Shown: positions 1 to 8,524 of the stretch, piece after piece | Numbering within the stretch: the first letter of the stretch is position 1 | Layout: the number at the start of each line of letters is the position of its first letter | Source: Planctomycetaceae bacterium | Lineage (GTDB): Bacteria; Planctomycetota; Phycisphaerae; Phycisphaerales; SM1A02 | Direction of reading: 5' to 3' | DNA: 64,000 nt | NCBI GenBank assembly: GCA_947492385.1 | Contig: CANLMX010000004.1 | Span: 26,665 to 90,664, forward strand | Made by a program: the position numbers and the translations under genes | Notes under the pieces: model-generated | Databases searched by the model: none | Seen by the model: only the letters and a program-made list of their open reading frames with translations | Told to the model about the DNA's origin: nothing

Positions 1-901
1 GCACGTCGATGCCGCGCTCGCGGATCGCACGGTCGAGTGCCGCATCGTCCATGAGGGCGCACTCGACCCATCCGTCCGAGGCGTCCATGAAGCGCCGCGT
101 CATGGCGTCGCCGGGAGCGCGTGGGTCGGTCGCGAAGCACGTGATCGCGTCGCCTTCCGGCTTCGTGCGGAACACCGGATCGGCGAAGAACCCCACCGAG
201 TGCGTCCGGAGGTCGCCGGAGAGGATCCCGATCCGGAGCGGACGCGCGGGATCGGGATCGCGCCCCGCTTGTTCCTGCGGCACATGCGCGACGAGGTCGC
301 GATGCGCGCGATGCGCGGCGCCCACCTCGTCCGCCGGGATCGACGGATAGTTCAGCGCGAACAGGTACCTCGTGCGCAACCCCCGATGCCCGGGGTGGCG
401 CGCAACCTGTCCGCGGAGGAACTCCACCGCCTCGTCCATGCGATCGCTGGCCTCGAGCGCGGACCCCGCGGCGATCGCCATCTCGGGCCAGTCGGGGCGG
501 ACCGCAAGCCCCGCCATGCACGCGGCATGGGCGCCGTCGGAATCGCGCAGCGCCATCAATGCCAGCGCCAGGCCGAGGTGCGCACGCGCGTACGACGGGT
601 CGAGCTCGATCGCCGTCCGGAACTGTGCGGCCGCATCGTGGTTGCGCGCGGCCGCCATCAGCGCGTTCCCGAGGTTGTTCCGGTACCCGGCGACCTGCGG
701 GGCGATCGCCACGGCCCGCTCGAGCTGGATGACGGCCTGCTGCTGCTGGCCGTCCTGCGTCAGGAAGAGCCCCAGCATCTGGAGGGCGTCCGCATTGCGT
801 GACTGGACGCGCAGCACCGTCCGCACGGCCGCGATCGCCTCCGAGAGGCGGCCGGACCGCGCATCCTGCAGTGCGCGTTCGAGCGTTCGTTCGCTCCCCA
901 T
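1..901 (-). CDS. TPR-containing O-GlcNAc transferase-like protein (C-terminus off the left edge)
   Basis: The gene runs off the left end of the window, so about 300 N-terminal residues are visible. Residues about 1-180 read as tetratricopeptide repeats (for example NNLGNALMAAARNHDAA and YARAHLGLALALM). The chain then changes to LRTRYLFALNYPSIPADEV and LRIGILSGDLRTHSVGFF, which match the start of the catalytic region of SPINDLY/O-GlcNAc transferase-like glycosyltransferases (family 41), where RIGYVSPDFRxHSV is typical. Such enzymes transfer N-acetylglucosamine from UDP-GlcNAc to protein Ser/Thr. The ATG at 899-901 lies 3 bases after the lemA stop, so the two genes are probably co-transcribed. 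No Shine-Dalgarno is seen. The catalytic half is outside the window, so activity cannot be judged. Confidence 0.8.
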   Translation of the reverse strand, partial: MGSERTLERALQDARSGRLSEAIAAVRTVLRVQSRNADALQMLGLFLTQDGQQQQAVIQLERAVAIAPQVAGYRNNLGNALMAAARNHDAAAQFRTAIELDPSYARAHLGLALALMALRDSDGAHAACMAGLAVRPDWPEMAIAAGSALEASDRMDEAVEFLRGQVARHPGHRGLRTRYLFALNYPSIPADEVGAAHRAHRDLVAHVPQEQAGRDPDPARPLRIGILSGDLRTHSVGFFADPVFRTKPEGDAITCFATDPRAPGDAMTRRFMDASDGWVECALMDDAALDRAIRERGIDV

Positions 902-904
902 GGC

Positions 905-1570
905 TCAGGAGGTGCGGCCCGCGCCGAAGTCGACGGCCGGAAGCGCGCGCGAAGCATCGTCCGTCTCGAAGAGCGAGGACGGCATGAACGAGAAGAGCCG
1001 CGCGACGAGGAGGTCCGGGAAGACCGCGAGCCGCGTGTTGTAGGTCATCACGGCGTCGTTGTACGCCTGGCGCGCGAACGCGATGCGGTTCTCGGTGCTG
1101 ACCAGCTCCTCCTGCAGCTGCAGCGCCGAGGCGTTCGCCTTGAGCTCGGGGTATCGCTCCATCACGATCATCAGCCGCCCGAGCGCGGCCGCAAGCGCGC
1201 CCTCGGCGCCGGCAAGGGCACCGGTCGCGGCCGCATCGGTTCCGCCCGCCGCGCTTGCACGCCGCTCGGCCGCCACCGCGGCCGCGCGCGCCTGCGTCAC
1301 GGCCTCGAGGGTCTGGCGCTCGTGCGCCATCGCGCCCTTCACGGCCGCGACCAGGTTCGGGACGAGGTCATGCCGCCTGAGGAGCTGGACGTCGATCTGC
1401 GCGAACCCGTTCTGCACGCGAACGCGGCGGGACACGAGACCGTTGTAGGTCACCATCAGCCAGAGGCCCGCGACCGCAATCACCGTGACCGCGGCCACCG
1501 CGGCGACCGCCAACGGCGCAACGGCGAGGACCGGGATGACTGCGGTAGGCGGAAGCATCGGCACGGCCAT
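905..1570 (-). CDS. lemA: LemA family protein
   Basis: 221 residues. An N-terminal hydrophobic segment (about residues 10-40, Ala/Val-rich) is followed by the LemA signature NGFAQIDVQLLRRHDLVPNL and a long helical region (VKGAMAHERQTLEAVTQARA) ending with FARQAYNDAVMTYNTRL and FPxxLVARLF, all typical of LemA. LemA proteins are membrane-anchored helical-bundle proteins of unknown biochemical function. The ATG at 1568-1570 precedes the hydrophobic anchor directly. The gene is divergent from pcp and is followed after 3 bases by the TPR/O-GlcNAc-transferase-like gene, so the pair probably forms an operon. Confidence 0.9.
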   Translation of the reverse strand: MAVPMLPPTAVIPVLAVAPLAVAAVAAVTVIAVAGLWLMVTYNGLVSRRVRVQNGFAQIDVQLLRRHDLVPNLVAAVKGAMAHERQTLEAVTQARAAAVAAERRASAAGGTDAAATGALAGAEGALAAALGRLMIVMERYPELKANASALQLQEELVSTENRIAFARQAYNDAVMTYNTRLAVFPDLLVARLFSFMPSSLFETDDASRALPAVDFGAGRTS

Positions 1571-1578
1571 GTTCTAGC

Positions 1579-1611
1579 ATCGCGCGCCGTGCGGCGCGAT
1601 AGGCTTCCGGC
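1579..1611. promoter_or_regulatory. Divergent lemA/pcp intergenic region with inverted repeat and -10-like box
   Basis: The gap between lemA and pcp holds an inverted repeat, ATCGCGC (1579-1585) and GCGCGAT (1594-1600). It overlaps TAGGCT (1600-1605), which lies six bases before the pcp GTG. TANNNT at this distance from a start codon is the usual picture of a leaderless promoter. The inverted repeat could be an operator or chance in GC-rich DNA. Confidence 0.35.
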
Positions 1612-2283
1612 GTGATGAACGCGGCCGACGATCCTGCGCGCGTCCGCGTCCTGGTGACCGGGTTCGAGCCGTTCGGCGGAAGCCCCGTCAACCCCTCGAT
1701 GCTGGCGGCCCGGGCGACCGCGTCACGCCGTTGGCCGGGGGCGGCGGTCCAGGCATGCATCCTGCCGGTCGTGGGCGGGACGGGGCCTGGTTCGGCGCGG
1801 CGGATCCTCGAAGGGGTGATGGACGCGTTTCGCCCGCACGCGGTGCTCCTGCTCGGCGAGGCGTGCACCCGGAGCGCGGTGAGCGTCGAACGCGTGGCGC
1901 GAAACGAGCGCGAGTACCCGATCGCGGACAACGCGGGCGGCGTGGTGCGCGGCATGCCGGTGGTGGCCGGTGCACCGGGCGTGCTCGGATCCGCCCTGCC
2001 CGTCGATGACCTGATTGCTGTGGTCCGTGCACTCGGAATCCCGGCCGAGTGCTCATCCGACGCCGGTCGGTTCCTCTGCAACGAGGTGATGTTCCACCTG
2101 CTGGATCGGAGGTCGCGGACGGGCGCACCCGCGTTCGCGGGGTTCATCCACCTGCCGCAGCTGCCGGAGCAGCACGCCCTGCGCCCGGTCGAGGCTCGCC
2201 CGATGCCGCTCGACGAGACGGTCGACGCGATGCGCGCCATCGTCGGACGCGTGGTCGGCCTGTGCGTGCGACGCGAAAAATAG
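1612..2283 (+). CDS. pcp: Pyroglutamyl-peptidase I (cysteine peptidase C15)
   Basis: 223 residues, the usual size for this family. It removes N-terminal pyroglutamate from peptides. The family opening VLVTGFEPFGG followed by NPS is present at about residue 13. The catalytic triad can be placed: Glu in the ARNEREYPIADNAGG stretch region, Cys in GRFLCNEVMFHLL and His in GFIHLPQLPEQ. The last of these is a strong family hallmark. Start is GTG 1612 or ATG 1615. TAGGCT six bases before GTG favours a leaderless message. The gene is alone on the plus strand between lemA and an enoyl-CoA hydratase, with no sign of operon partners. Confidence 0.92.
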   Translation: MMNAADDPARVRVLVTGFEPFGGSPVNPSMLAARATASRRWPGAAVQACILPVVGGTGPGSARRILEGVMDAFRPHAVLLLGEACTRSAVSVERVARNEREYPIADNAGGVVRGMPVVAGAPGVLGSALPVDDLIAVVRALGIPAECSSDAGRFLCNEVMFHLLDRRSRTGAPAFAGFIHLPQLPEQHALRPVEARPMPLDETVDAMRAIVGRVVGLCVRREK

Positions 2284-2445
2284 GCGCATGACTCCGGACC
2301 TTCCGGGCCATGCGCCCCACCCTGGTGTGGACGGGCAGGGTGCTTGTCGAGGCACTGCGGTGCGATGCCCCGACATGGACCACTACGAACGGGGAACGAT
2401 CCGGTTCGGGAATCCCGGCGATTCAGGTAGGTTTCCGGTCCACCG

Positions 2446-3252
2446 ATGCTCGCCCGAAGCGCATGCAACGACCGCCGATTCGAGATCACGCTGAGCGATC
2501 CCGCGCGTCGCAACGCGCTTGGCGAGGCGATGTTCGCCGCGCTGCACGAGCGATTGCTCGTCGCCGCGCTCGCCGCCGACGGCCGACTGCTTGCTGCCGA
2601 CGGTTCAGCCAAGGGTGCCGACGTCGTCGTGCTGCGTGCCGAGGGTCCGTCGTTCTGCTCCGGCTTCGACCTCGGTGCATGCGTCGAGCGCCCCGCGACG
2701 CTCCGTGCGTACGTGCATGAACTCTCGCGCGCCGTGCGCGCGCTGCGGACGCTGCCCGTGCCCGTGATCGCCGAGGTCCGCGGCACCGCGGCGGCCGGTG
2801 GATGCGCGCTGCTCGCGGGATGCGACTTCGTGGTCGTCGCCCCCGATGCGCAGCTCGGCTATCCGGTGCACCGGATCGGCGTGAGCCCCGCGGTGACGCT
2901 TCCGGCGCTCACCGCGAACGCGGGCCACGGACCGGCCCGGTCCGTGGCGATGGGCGGCGCGATGCACGACGGACCGTCCGCGGTCCGCGCGGGGCTTGCG
3001 ACGCATTGCGCGGCGGACTCCGCCTCGCTGGCCGCGCACGTGGACGCCCTGGCGGGAACGTTGGTCTCGAAGGGACCGATCGCGCTCCGGACCACGAAGC
3101 GGTGGCTCAACGAGCTCGACGGTTCGGCGGACGAGGCCCGACACCTGCACGCCGAGGCGGCAAGCGCCGCGGCGGCAGGTGGCGACGAATTCGCGGACAT
3201 GCTGCGCGCATTCTGGTCCGCGCGCACGAAGCCCGGGGTCACGCCTCGGTGA
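2446..3252 (+). CDS. Enoyl-CoA hydratase/isomerase family protein
   Basis: 268 residues of crotonase fold. Visible family features are the opening ITLSDPARRNAL, the oxyanion-hole segment GPSFCSGFDLG and the second CoA/oxyanion loop RGTAAAGGCALLAGCDFVV. The end TTKRWLNELDGS is closely similar to the C-terminus of the hydratase at 27559-28341, so the two are paralogues. The catalytic glutamates of classical hydratases are not obvious: HRIGVSP stands where the E-x-G-L-P segment usually lies. The exact reaction, hydratase, isomerase or other, is therefore open. A TAGGTT box lies 12 bases before the ATG. It overlaps deoC by 14 bases tail to tail. Confidence 0.85.
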   Translation: MLARSACNDRRFEITLSDPARRNALGEAMFAALHERLLVAALAADGRLLAADGSAKGADVVVLRAEGPSFCSGFDLGACVERPATLRAYVHELSRAVRALRTLPVPVIAEVRGTAAAGGCALLAGCDFVVVAPDAQLGYPVHRIGVSPAVTLPALTANAGHGPARSVAMGGAMHDGPSAVRAGLATHCAADSASLAAHVDALAGTLVSKGPIALRTTKRWLNELDGSADEARHLHAEAASAAAAGGDEFADMLRAFWSARTKPGVTPR

Positions 3253-4189
3253 CGTCGTACGAGGCGGCGTACCCGCCGCACTCCATGCGGAGGATCTGGC
3301 GCGCAATGTCATTGGCCAGCGCGCTCGCGCCGAATCGGAAGAGGTGCGGGGAAAGCCATTCGTCCCCCAGCGTCTCCTTGACCATCACCAGGTAGGCGAT
3401 CGCCTGCTTCGCCGTGCGGATGCCGCCGGCGGGCTTCATACCGATGCGGATCCCCGACGCCATGAACCGGTCCCGGATCGCCTCAAGCATCACCAGGGTC
3501 ACCGGCATCGTCGCAGCCGGCTGCACCTTGCCGGTGGACGTCTTGATGAAGACCTCGCCATCGCCCGGCTGCGGCAGTCCGGGCACCGCGCAGGCGGCGT
3601 CGATCGCCAGGTCGCTCGCCCGGCGCACGTTGTCGAGCGTCTCGAGCTCGCCAGTCTCGAGGATGATCTTGAGGTGCGCGGGCCGGCCCGCGGGCGGCCG
3701 GGCGCAGAGCGCGCGCGTCTCGCGGATCTCGCGTGCGATCTCGTCGAAACGTCCCGCCAGGAACAGCCCGCGGCTGATCACCATGTCGATCTCGTCCGCG
3801 CCGGCGGCGATCGCGTCGGCGCAGTCGCGCAGGCGCACGTCCAACGGGTACTGGGCGCTCGGGAAGCCCGTGGCCACCGCCGCCACGTGGACGCCGCTTC
3901 CTGCGAGCGCCTCGCACGCCACCGGGACCAGCATGGGGTAGACGCATACCGCGGCAACGTGCGGGACGGGGAGGTCCGGTGCCTTCGCGCCCGCAGGGAC
4001 GTCCAGCGGCTGCACCGCCTTGCGGCACAGCGCACGCACCTTCCCGGGCGTGTCCTTGCCCTCGAGCGTGGTGAGGTCCAGCATCGACATGGCGCAGCGA
4101 AGCGCCTGCCGCTTCGACGCGGCCTTGATGGACCGCTTCGTGAACGACTCCGCGCGGCGCGCGGCCATGATGGCGTCGACGCCGCGCAT
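3239..4189 (-). CDS. deoC: Deoxyribose-phosphate aldolase, long form
   Basis: 316 residues, nearer to the long DERA type than to the roughly 220-260-residue enterobacterial form. The enzyme splits 2-deoxyribose-5-phosphate into glyceraldehyde-3-phosphate and acetaldehyde. The Schiff-base lysine is Lys216 in VFIKTSTGK, the second active-site lysine is Lys252 in GMKPAGGIRT, and the acidic residue lies in ADEIDMVISR. The ATG at 4187-4189 is 10 bases downstream of the small gene 4200-4556, so it is probably the last gene of a run 4864 to 3239. Acetaldehyde could feed an aldehyde dehydrogenase. The ALDH genes of this window are 25 kb away, although such genes are adjacent to deoC in some bacteria. 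Confidence 0.93.
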   Translation of the reverse strand: MRGVDAIMAARRAESFTKRSIKAASKRQALRCAMSMLDLTTLEGKDTPGKVRALCRKAVQPLDVPAGAKAPDLPVPHVAAVCVYPMLVPVACEALAGSGVHVAAVATGFPSAQYPLDVRLRDCADAIAAGADEIDMVISRGLFLAGRFDEIAREIRETRALCARPPAGRPAHLKIILETGELETLDNVRRASDLAIDAACAVPGLPQPGDGEVFIKTSTGKVQPAATMPVTLVMLEAIRDRFMASGIRIGMKPAGGIRTAKQAIAYLVMVKETLGDEWLSPHLFRFGASALANDIARQILRMECGGYAASYDVTEA

Positions 4190-4199
4190 CGCGGGCGCG

Positions 4200-4556
4200 T
4201 CAGCCGCCGCGGGCCTTGCGGAACAGGTCGGGGAGGAAGATCACCTGGCGCAGGAGCAGCGCCTTCTCGCCCGCGTTCGCGTTCTCGACGTAGTAGATGA
4301 AGAGCATCTCGCCACGGCCATCGAGCACCCAGAGGCTCTCGTACGGGCGTTCCTTCGGACCGAGGCCCGAATCGATCGTCACCATCGAGGAGCCCTGTGG
4401 GCCGGCGTTGGCGGTGCCTGCATGCGCGGCGTTCAGGTCGATGCGGCCGGCCTGGATGATCGTCAGCGCCGCGAGCATGATCGCGGTGGCGATCAGCACG
4501 ATGCGCGCGGTCGGGGTGCCGTCGGCGGCGGGGCGGAGGTGGGTGTCCTGGTTCAT
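4200..4556 (-). CDS. Hypothetical membrane-anchored protein, 118 residues
   Basis: I do not recognise the family. The protein has a short polar N-terminus, one transmembrane helix (about residues 18-38, ARIVLIATAIMLAALTIIQA), and a soluble C-terminal part with RPYESLWVLDGRGEMLFIYY and a helical end. The start at ATG 4554-4556 is supported by AAGGA eight bases upstream. It lies 20 bases downstream of the 95-residue gene and 10 bases upstream of deoC. The pattern 'LWVLDGRGEMLFIYYVEN' loosely parallels 'VVYINDETTNEVVALSWYEN' in its neighbour, so the two may be divergent copies of one small domain. Confidence 0.7.
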   Translation of the reverse strand: MNQDTHLRPAADGTPTARIVLIATAIMLAALTIIQAGRIDLNAAHAGTANAGPQGSSMVTIDSGLGPKERPYESLWVLDGRGEMLFIYYVENANAGEKALLLRQVIFLPDLFRKARGG

Positions 4557-4576
4557 GGATGCGTCCTTTCCGGGTG

Positions 4577-4864
4577 TCACCGGTTCTGCGCGGCCTGCGC
4601 CGCGTCCATGGACATGTTGCGGTAGCCCAGGCCGACCAGGCGCTTCTGGTTCTCGTACCAGCTGAGCGCGACGACCTCGTTGGTGGTCTCGTCGTTGATG
4701 TAGACGACGCCCTGGACGATTCCGTTCACGGTGCCGGCGGCCATGCTGTAGGTCGAGCGGGGTCGCAGCTGGGCGACGGCCGTGGGCCCGAACGTGACCG
4801 CGACGAGCGCGGCCAGCAGGCAGCCGTTGAGGATGATGAGCGAGCGGAGCGACGAGCGCTTCAT
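4577..4864 (-). CDS. Hypothetical exported protein, 95 residues
   Basis: The N-terminus is a clear signal peptide: KRSSLRSL, then a hydrophobic core ILNGCLLAALVAVTF and a likely cleavage after AVAQ. The mature part is about 65 residues with NGIVQGVVYINDETTNEVVA and a short helix at the end. The start ATG (4862-4864) has a perfect AGGAGG five bases upstream. No family is recognised. It is followed closely by the 118-residue membrane protein, and the two may act together outside the cytoplasmic membrane. Confidence 0.75.
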   Translation of the reverse strand: MKRSSLRSLIILNGCLLAALVAVTFGPTAVAQLRPRSTYSMAAGTVNGIVQGVVYINDETTNEVVALSWYENQKRLVGLGYRNMSMDAAQAAQNR

Positions 4865-4905
4865 GGTGGCCTCCTGGGTGTCCCGGGCGCGCGTGCGCCG
4901 GATGA

Positions 4906-5757
4906 TCAGGAGGATACCGGGCGGCGGATGACGCACTCGCCGGGCTCGTGGTCGAGCACCAGGCGCCAGCGGCCCGCGTCCGCGCGCCCAAGCAGCGCGC
5001 GTTTCGTGAGCATGGTGTCGTACGGGAGCATGTCGTACCCCAGGCTCGATGCCGGGTGCGCATGGTGCACGGTGGGCATCACGTCGCCCGGGTAGCAGAC
5101 CGTCCCGTGCGCATCGCTCCAGGTCACCGCCTGGTGGTGCCACGTGTGCCCCGGGGTGGGCACCACCCGCAGGCCCGGCAGCGGTTCCGCGACCCCGTCG
5201 TGGAGCACCACCCGGTGCGCGATGGGGTCGAGGTGCGTGCGCAGGTACGTCCGCGTCATGGTGCTGCGGTTCGCCAACGCGTCGTCCCATTCGCCGCGCT
5301 GCACGTGGACGTCGGCGTTGGGGAAGACGCGCTCCAGGTCGCCTCCGGGGCCGAGCCGCGTCAGGCCACCCGCATGATCGAAGTGCAGGTGCGTCAGGAC
5401 GACATGGTCGATGGAATCCGGCGCGACGCCCGCCTCGGCCAGGGCATGCTCGACGGTCCGCACGGACCCGTCGGGGGCGGACTCGAATGCGTAGATCGCG
5501 CGTTCCTTGTCGGTCCACTTCCCGCCGGCGCCGCACTCCACCAGCACGCGCAGCGGACGGCCGCCCGGACCGGCGCCCCCGCGCTCAAGCAGCACGCAGT
5601 TCATCGAGAGCCCGATGCGGTTCTCCGCGTCGGGCTCCACCCATTTCGACCACATGGCCTTCGGGAGGATGCCGAACATGCCGCCGCCGTCCAGGCGGAA
5701 GCCGCCGGCGCGCAGGACCCGCCACTCGAACAGGTCCTGCGCACCGGCCGTGCCCAC
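4906..5757 (-). CDS. Metallo-beta-lactamase-fold hydrolase (lactonase-like)
   Basis: 283 residues. The zinc-binding motif is VVLTHLHFDHAGGL, followed by the later ligands GHTWHHQAV and YPGDVMPTVHH and the final His in LVLDHEPGE. The pattern resembles the AHL-lactonase-like or quorum-quenching branch of the MBL superfamily, but the substrate cannot be told from sequence. The chosen start is the GTG at 5755-5757, two bases after the end of the upstream dehydrogenase gene. A longer frame reaches further upstream but would overlap that gene by about 140 bases. It is probably co-transcribed with the dehydrogenase. Confidence 0.85.
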   Translation of the reverse strand: MGTAGAQDLFEWRVLRAGGFRLDGGGMFGILPKAMWSKWVEPDAENRIGLSMNCVLLERGGAGPGGRPLRVLVECGAGGKWTDKERAIYAFESAPDGSVRTVEHALAEAGVAPDSIDHVVLTHLHFDHAGGLTRLGPGGDLERVFPNADVHVQRGEWDDALANRSTMTRTYLRTHLDPIAHRVVLHDGVAEPLPGLRVVPTPGHTWHHQAVTWSDAHGTVCYPGDVMPTVHHAHPASSLGYDMLPYDTMLTKRALLGRADAGRWRLVLDHEPGECVIRRPVSS

Positions 5758-5759
5758 GT

Positions 5760-7091
5760 TCAGCTCTTGACCACGCGCGCCTTGCGGCGGGCGGCCGGTA
5801 CCTGCGCCATCGCGTTGCGGGTGTCGACCACCAGCACCGCGTGCTCGGCCAGCGCGCCGTAGTCGACCGCGTCGTGGTCGGTGAGGATCAGGACGCAATC
5901 CATTGACCGCAGCGTGTCGGGCGTGAGCGCGACGCTCTTGAGGTCGATGCGGTACTTGCGCATCGACGGATACGTCGGGATGTGCGGGTCGTGGTAGCAG
6001 ACCTCGGCGCCGCGGTCACGAAGGAGCTCGATGATCTCGGCGCTGGGGCTCTCGCGCGAGTCGTCGATGTTCTTCTTGTAGGCCACGCCGATCACCATGA
6101 CCTTGGCGCCCTTCATGCTCTTGCGGTCGTCGTTGAGCGCGCCCTGCGTGCGCTCGATGACGTAGTGCGGCATGGCGGTGTTGACCTCGCCGGCGAGCTC
6201 GATGAAGCGCGCCGCGCGGCCGATCTCCTTGGCCTTCCAGGTCAGGTAGAACGGGTCGATCGGGATGCAGTGCCCGCCGAGGCCCGGGCCCGGGTAGAAG
6301 GGCATGAAGCCGAACGGCTTGGTGCTGGCCGCGGCGACGACCTCCCACACGTCGATGTTCATGTCCGTGAGCACCGTCTTCATCTCGTTGACGAGGGCGA
6401 TGTTCACCGCGCGGAAGATGTTCTCGAGGAGCTTGGCGGTCTCGGCCACCTCGGCGCTCGAGACGAAGTGCGCCTGCTTCACCACGCGCGAATAGAGCGC
6501 GAAGGCGAGCTTGCCGGAGACCTCGTCGGTTCCGCCCACGAGCTTGGGAATGGTGGCCGCGCTGAACTTCGCGCTGCCGGGGTCCTCGCGCTCAGGGCTG
6601 TACGCGAGGAAGTAGTCCTCGTTGCGCTTCAGGCCCGTGGCATCCAGGATCGGGCCCATCTCGTCGCGCGTGGTGCCCGGGTACGTGGTGCTCTCGAGCA
6701 CGACCAGCTGTCCCTTGCGGAGGACGCCGGCGACCAGCTTCGTCGAGTCGAGCACGAACGAGAGGTCCGGCTCCTTGTGGTGGCCCAGCGGGGTCGGGAC
6801 GCAGAGCAGGATGGCGTCGGCCTTCTGCAGGTCCTTCGCGTCGGTGGTGCCAAGGAAGCCGGCGTTGCCCTTCAGGTAGTCGAAGAACTCCTGCCCGAGA
6901 TGGTGGATATACGGCGTGCCGGCCTTGATCGCATCGATCTTGCGGCGATCGATGTCGAAGCCGACCACCTTGAAGCCCGCGCGGAGGCAGGCCTCCGAGA
7001 GGGGCAGGCCCACGTAGCCGAGGCCGACGATGCCGACGGTGGCGGTCTTGGATTCGATCTTCTTGAGGAGTTCGGTGGCGATTTGGTTCAT
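5760..7091 (-). CDS. UDP-N-acetylglucosamine/UDP-glucose 6-dehydrogenase family protein
   Basis: 443 residues. It oxidises the C6 hydroxyl of a nucleotide sugar to the uronic acid with NAD, for surface polysaccharide synthesis. The NAD motif is VGIVGLGYVGLPL (about 19-31). The catalytic cysteine is Cys275 in GPGLGGHCIPIDPFYLTWKA, a form typical of UDP-GlcNAc dehydrogenases (WbpA/WecC-like) rather than plain UDP-glucose enzymes. Lys220 and Asn224 in AETAKLLEN fit the active site. Start at ATG 7089-7091, with GGAAG upstream, is preferred over GTG 7107-7109. It lies between the E2 gene and the MBL gene. Confidence 0.9.
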   Translation of the reverse strand: MNQIATELLKKIESKTATVGIVGLGYVGLPLSEACLRAGFKVVGFDIDRRKIDAIKAGTPYIHHLGQEFFDYLKGNAGFLGTTDAKDLQKADAILLCVPTPLGHHKEPDLSFVLDSTKLVAGVLRKGQLVVLESTTYPGTTRDEMGPILDATGLKRNEDYFLAYSPEREDPGSAKFSAATIPKLVGGTDEVSGKLAFALYSRVVKQAHFVSSAEVAETAKLLENIFRAVNIALVNEMKTVLTDMNIDVWEVVAAASTKPFGFMPFYPGPGLGGHCIPIDPFYLTWKAKEIGRAARFIELAGEVNTAMPHYVIERTQGALNDDRKSMKGAKVMVIGVAYKKNIDDSRESPSAEIIELLRDRGAEVCYHDPHIPTYPSMRKYRIDLKSVALTPDTLRSMDCVLILTDHDAVDYGALAEHAVLVVDTRNAMAQVPAARRKARVVKS

Positions 7092-7134
7092 GGCGCTTCC
7101 GAATGACACTCGATCGGCGATCGGCCATGCATCC

Positions 7135-8502
7135 TCAGATCAAGGTTTCGGGATTCTCGAGCATCCCGACCACGGTGTTCAGGAATCGGGCACCCTCGGC
7201 CCCGTCCACCACGCGGTGGTCGCAGCTGAGCGAGAGCGGAAGGCTCAATCCGGCGTAGAAGCGGCCGTCCTTCACCATGACGCGCTCCTTGGCGCGTCCG
7301 GCGGCGAGGATGGCGACCTCGGGGTAGTTGATGACCGGCGTCGCGAACATCCCGCCGTAGCTGCCGACGTTCGAGATGGTGAACGTGCCGCCCATCGACT
7401 CCTCGCGCTTGATGGAGCGGTCCTTGCAGGCCGCGGCGAGCCGCTTGACCTCGGCGGCGAGCTCCACGGGGCTCTTCGCGCCGGCGTCGCGGATCACCGG
7501 GACCATCAGCCCGTTCTCGGTGTCGACCGCGCAGCCGAGGTTCACGGGGCCCTTGACCAGGATCTCGTTGTTGGCGTCGTCGGTGATGGCGTTCAGCGTC
7601 GGGTGCTTGCGAAGCGCCTTGCAGATCGCCGTCATGATGAACGGCAGCATGCTCAGCTTCTGCCCGGTCACGCGGCCATACTCCTTGCGCTTCTGTTCCA
7701 GGATCGTCACGTCGGCCTCGTCGACCACGGTGAAGTGCACCGTGGTGCGGACGCTGCGGTCGAGGCTCTCGGCGATCTTCCGGCGCACGCCGCGGAACGG
7801 CACGCGCTGCACGATGCCCTGCGGGTCGATGTACACGCTGCCGGGTGCGATGGCGGCCGAACGCGGCGCGAACCCACCGGACGCGGGTGCCGACGCGCCG
7901 GCTCCGGCGAACGACTCGACGTCGCTCGCCGTCACGCGACCGCCGCGACCGCTCCCGGGCACGCGCTGGATGTCGATGCCGAGTTCACGCGCGATGCGGC
8001 GCACGGCCGGCGTGGCCAGCGCCTTGCCGTCGCGCGAGACCGTGGCGGCCTCGGGTGCGCGGCGCGCGAACCGGTCGCTCACGGTGAGCGTGCCGCTCAT
8101 GGTGCCGACCACGGTGCCCTGGTCCTCGGTGGCCGCGGGCGCCCCGGCCGCGACCTGCGACGAAAGGCACGCGGCGCCGGACGTCCCGTTCGATGATGCG
8201 GTGGCCGTGGGCGCGGCGGCCCCTGGCTTGGCGGGCGCACCCGCCGCCCCGTAACGCACCAGCACGGCGCCGACCTTGATGATCTCGCCGGCCTTGCCGC
8301 ACAGCTCGGTCACAGTCCCCGCCCACGGCGAAGGAACCTCGACCAGCGCCTTGTCGGTCTGCATCTCGGCGAGCGTCTGGCTCTCCTTGACGGTCTCGCC
8401 GGGCTTCACCTTCCATGAGATGAGTTCGGCCTCCGCCAGGCCTTCGCCGAGGTCGGGGAGGAGGAAGTGGCTCTTGTCGCTCGGCTGCTTGATTCCGGCC
8501 AT
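7135..8502 (-). CDS. 2-oxoacid dehydrogenase E2, dihydrolipoamide acyltransferase
   Basis: 455 residues in standard order: a lipoyl domain (about 10-90, with lipoyl-lysine Lys51 in QTDKALVEV), an Ala/Pro-rich linker, a peripheral subunit-binding domain (about 165-205, ATPAVRRIARELGIDI) and an acyltransferase domain with the catalytic CDHRVVDGAEG near the C-terminus. It moves the acyl group from E1-bound thiamine diphosphate to CoA. AGAGGG lies before the ATG and the gene follows E1beta after 22 bases. No E3 gene is in the window. The nearby leucine dehydrogenase suggests that a branched-chain 2-oxoacid complex is as likely as pyruvate dehydrogenase. Confidence 0.93.
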   Translation of the reverse strand: MAGIKQPSDKSHFLLPDLGEGLAEAELISWKVKPGETVKESQTLAEMQTDKALVEVPSPWAGTVTELCGKAGEIIKVGAVLVRYGAAGAPAKPGAAAPTATASSNGTSGAACLSSQVAAGAPAATEDQGTVVGTMSGTLTVSDRFARRAPEAATVSRDGKALATPAVRRIARELGIDIQRVPGSGRGGRVTASDVESFAGAGASAPASGGFAPRSAAIAPGSVYIDPQGIVQRVPFRGVRRKIAESLDRSVRTTVHFTVVDEADVTILEQKRKEYGRVTGQKLSMLPFIMTAICKALRKHPTLNAITDDANNEILVKGPVNLGCAVDTENGLMVPVIRDAGAKSPVELAAEVKRLAAACKDRSIKREESMGGTFTISNVGSYGGMFATPVINYPEVAILAAGRAKERVMVKDGRFYAGLSLPLSLSCDHRVVDGAEGARFLNTVVGMLENPETLI

Positions 8503-8524
8503 CGGTGTTCCCTCTTCGGTCGGT

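Noticed and set aside
9..1043. Long plus-strand open frames opposite the left-edge gene and lemA
   Set aside because: They are Arg/Ser/Pro-rich and match nothing. The minus strand gives clear TPR/OGT-like and LemA proteins over the same bases.
1368..2786. A 472-residue minus-strand frame across pcp and the hydratase
   Set aside because: Composition is that of an antisense frame in GC-rich DNA, and it overlaps two well-supported plus-strand genes.
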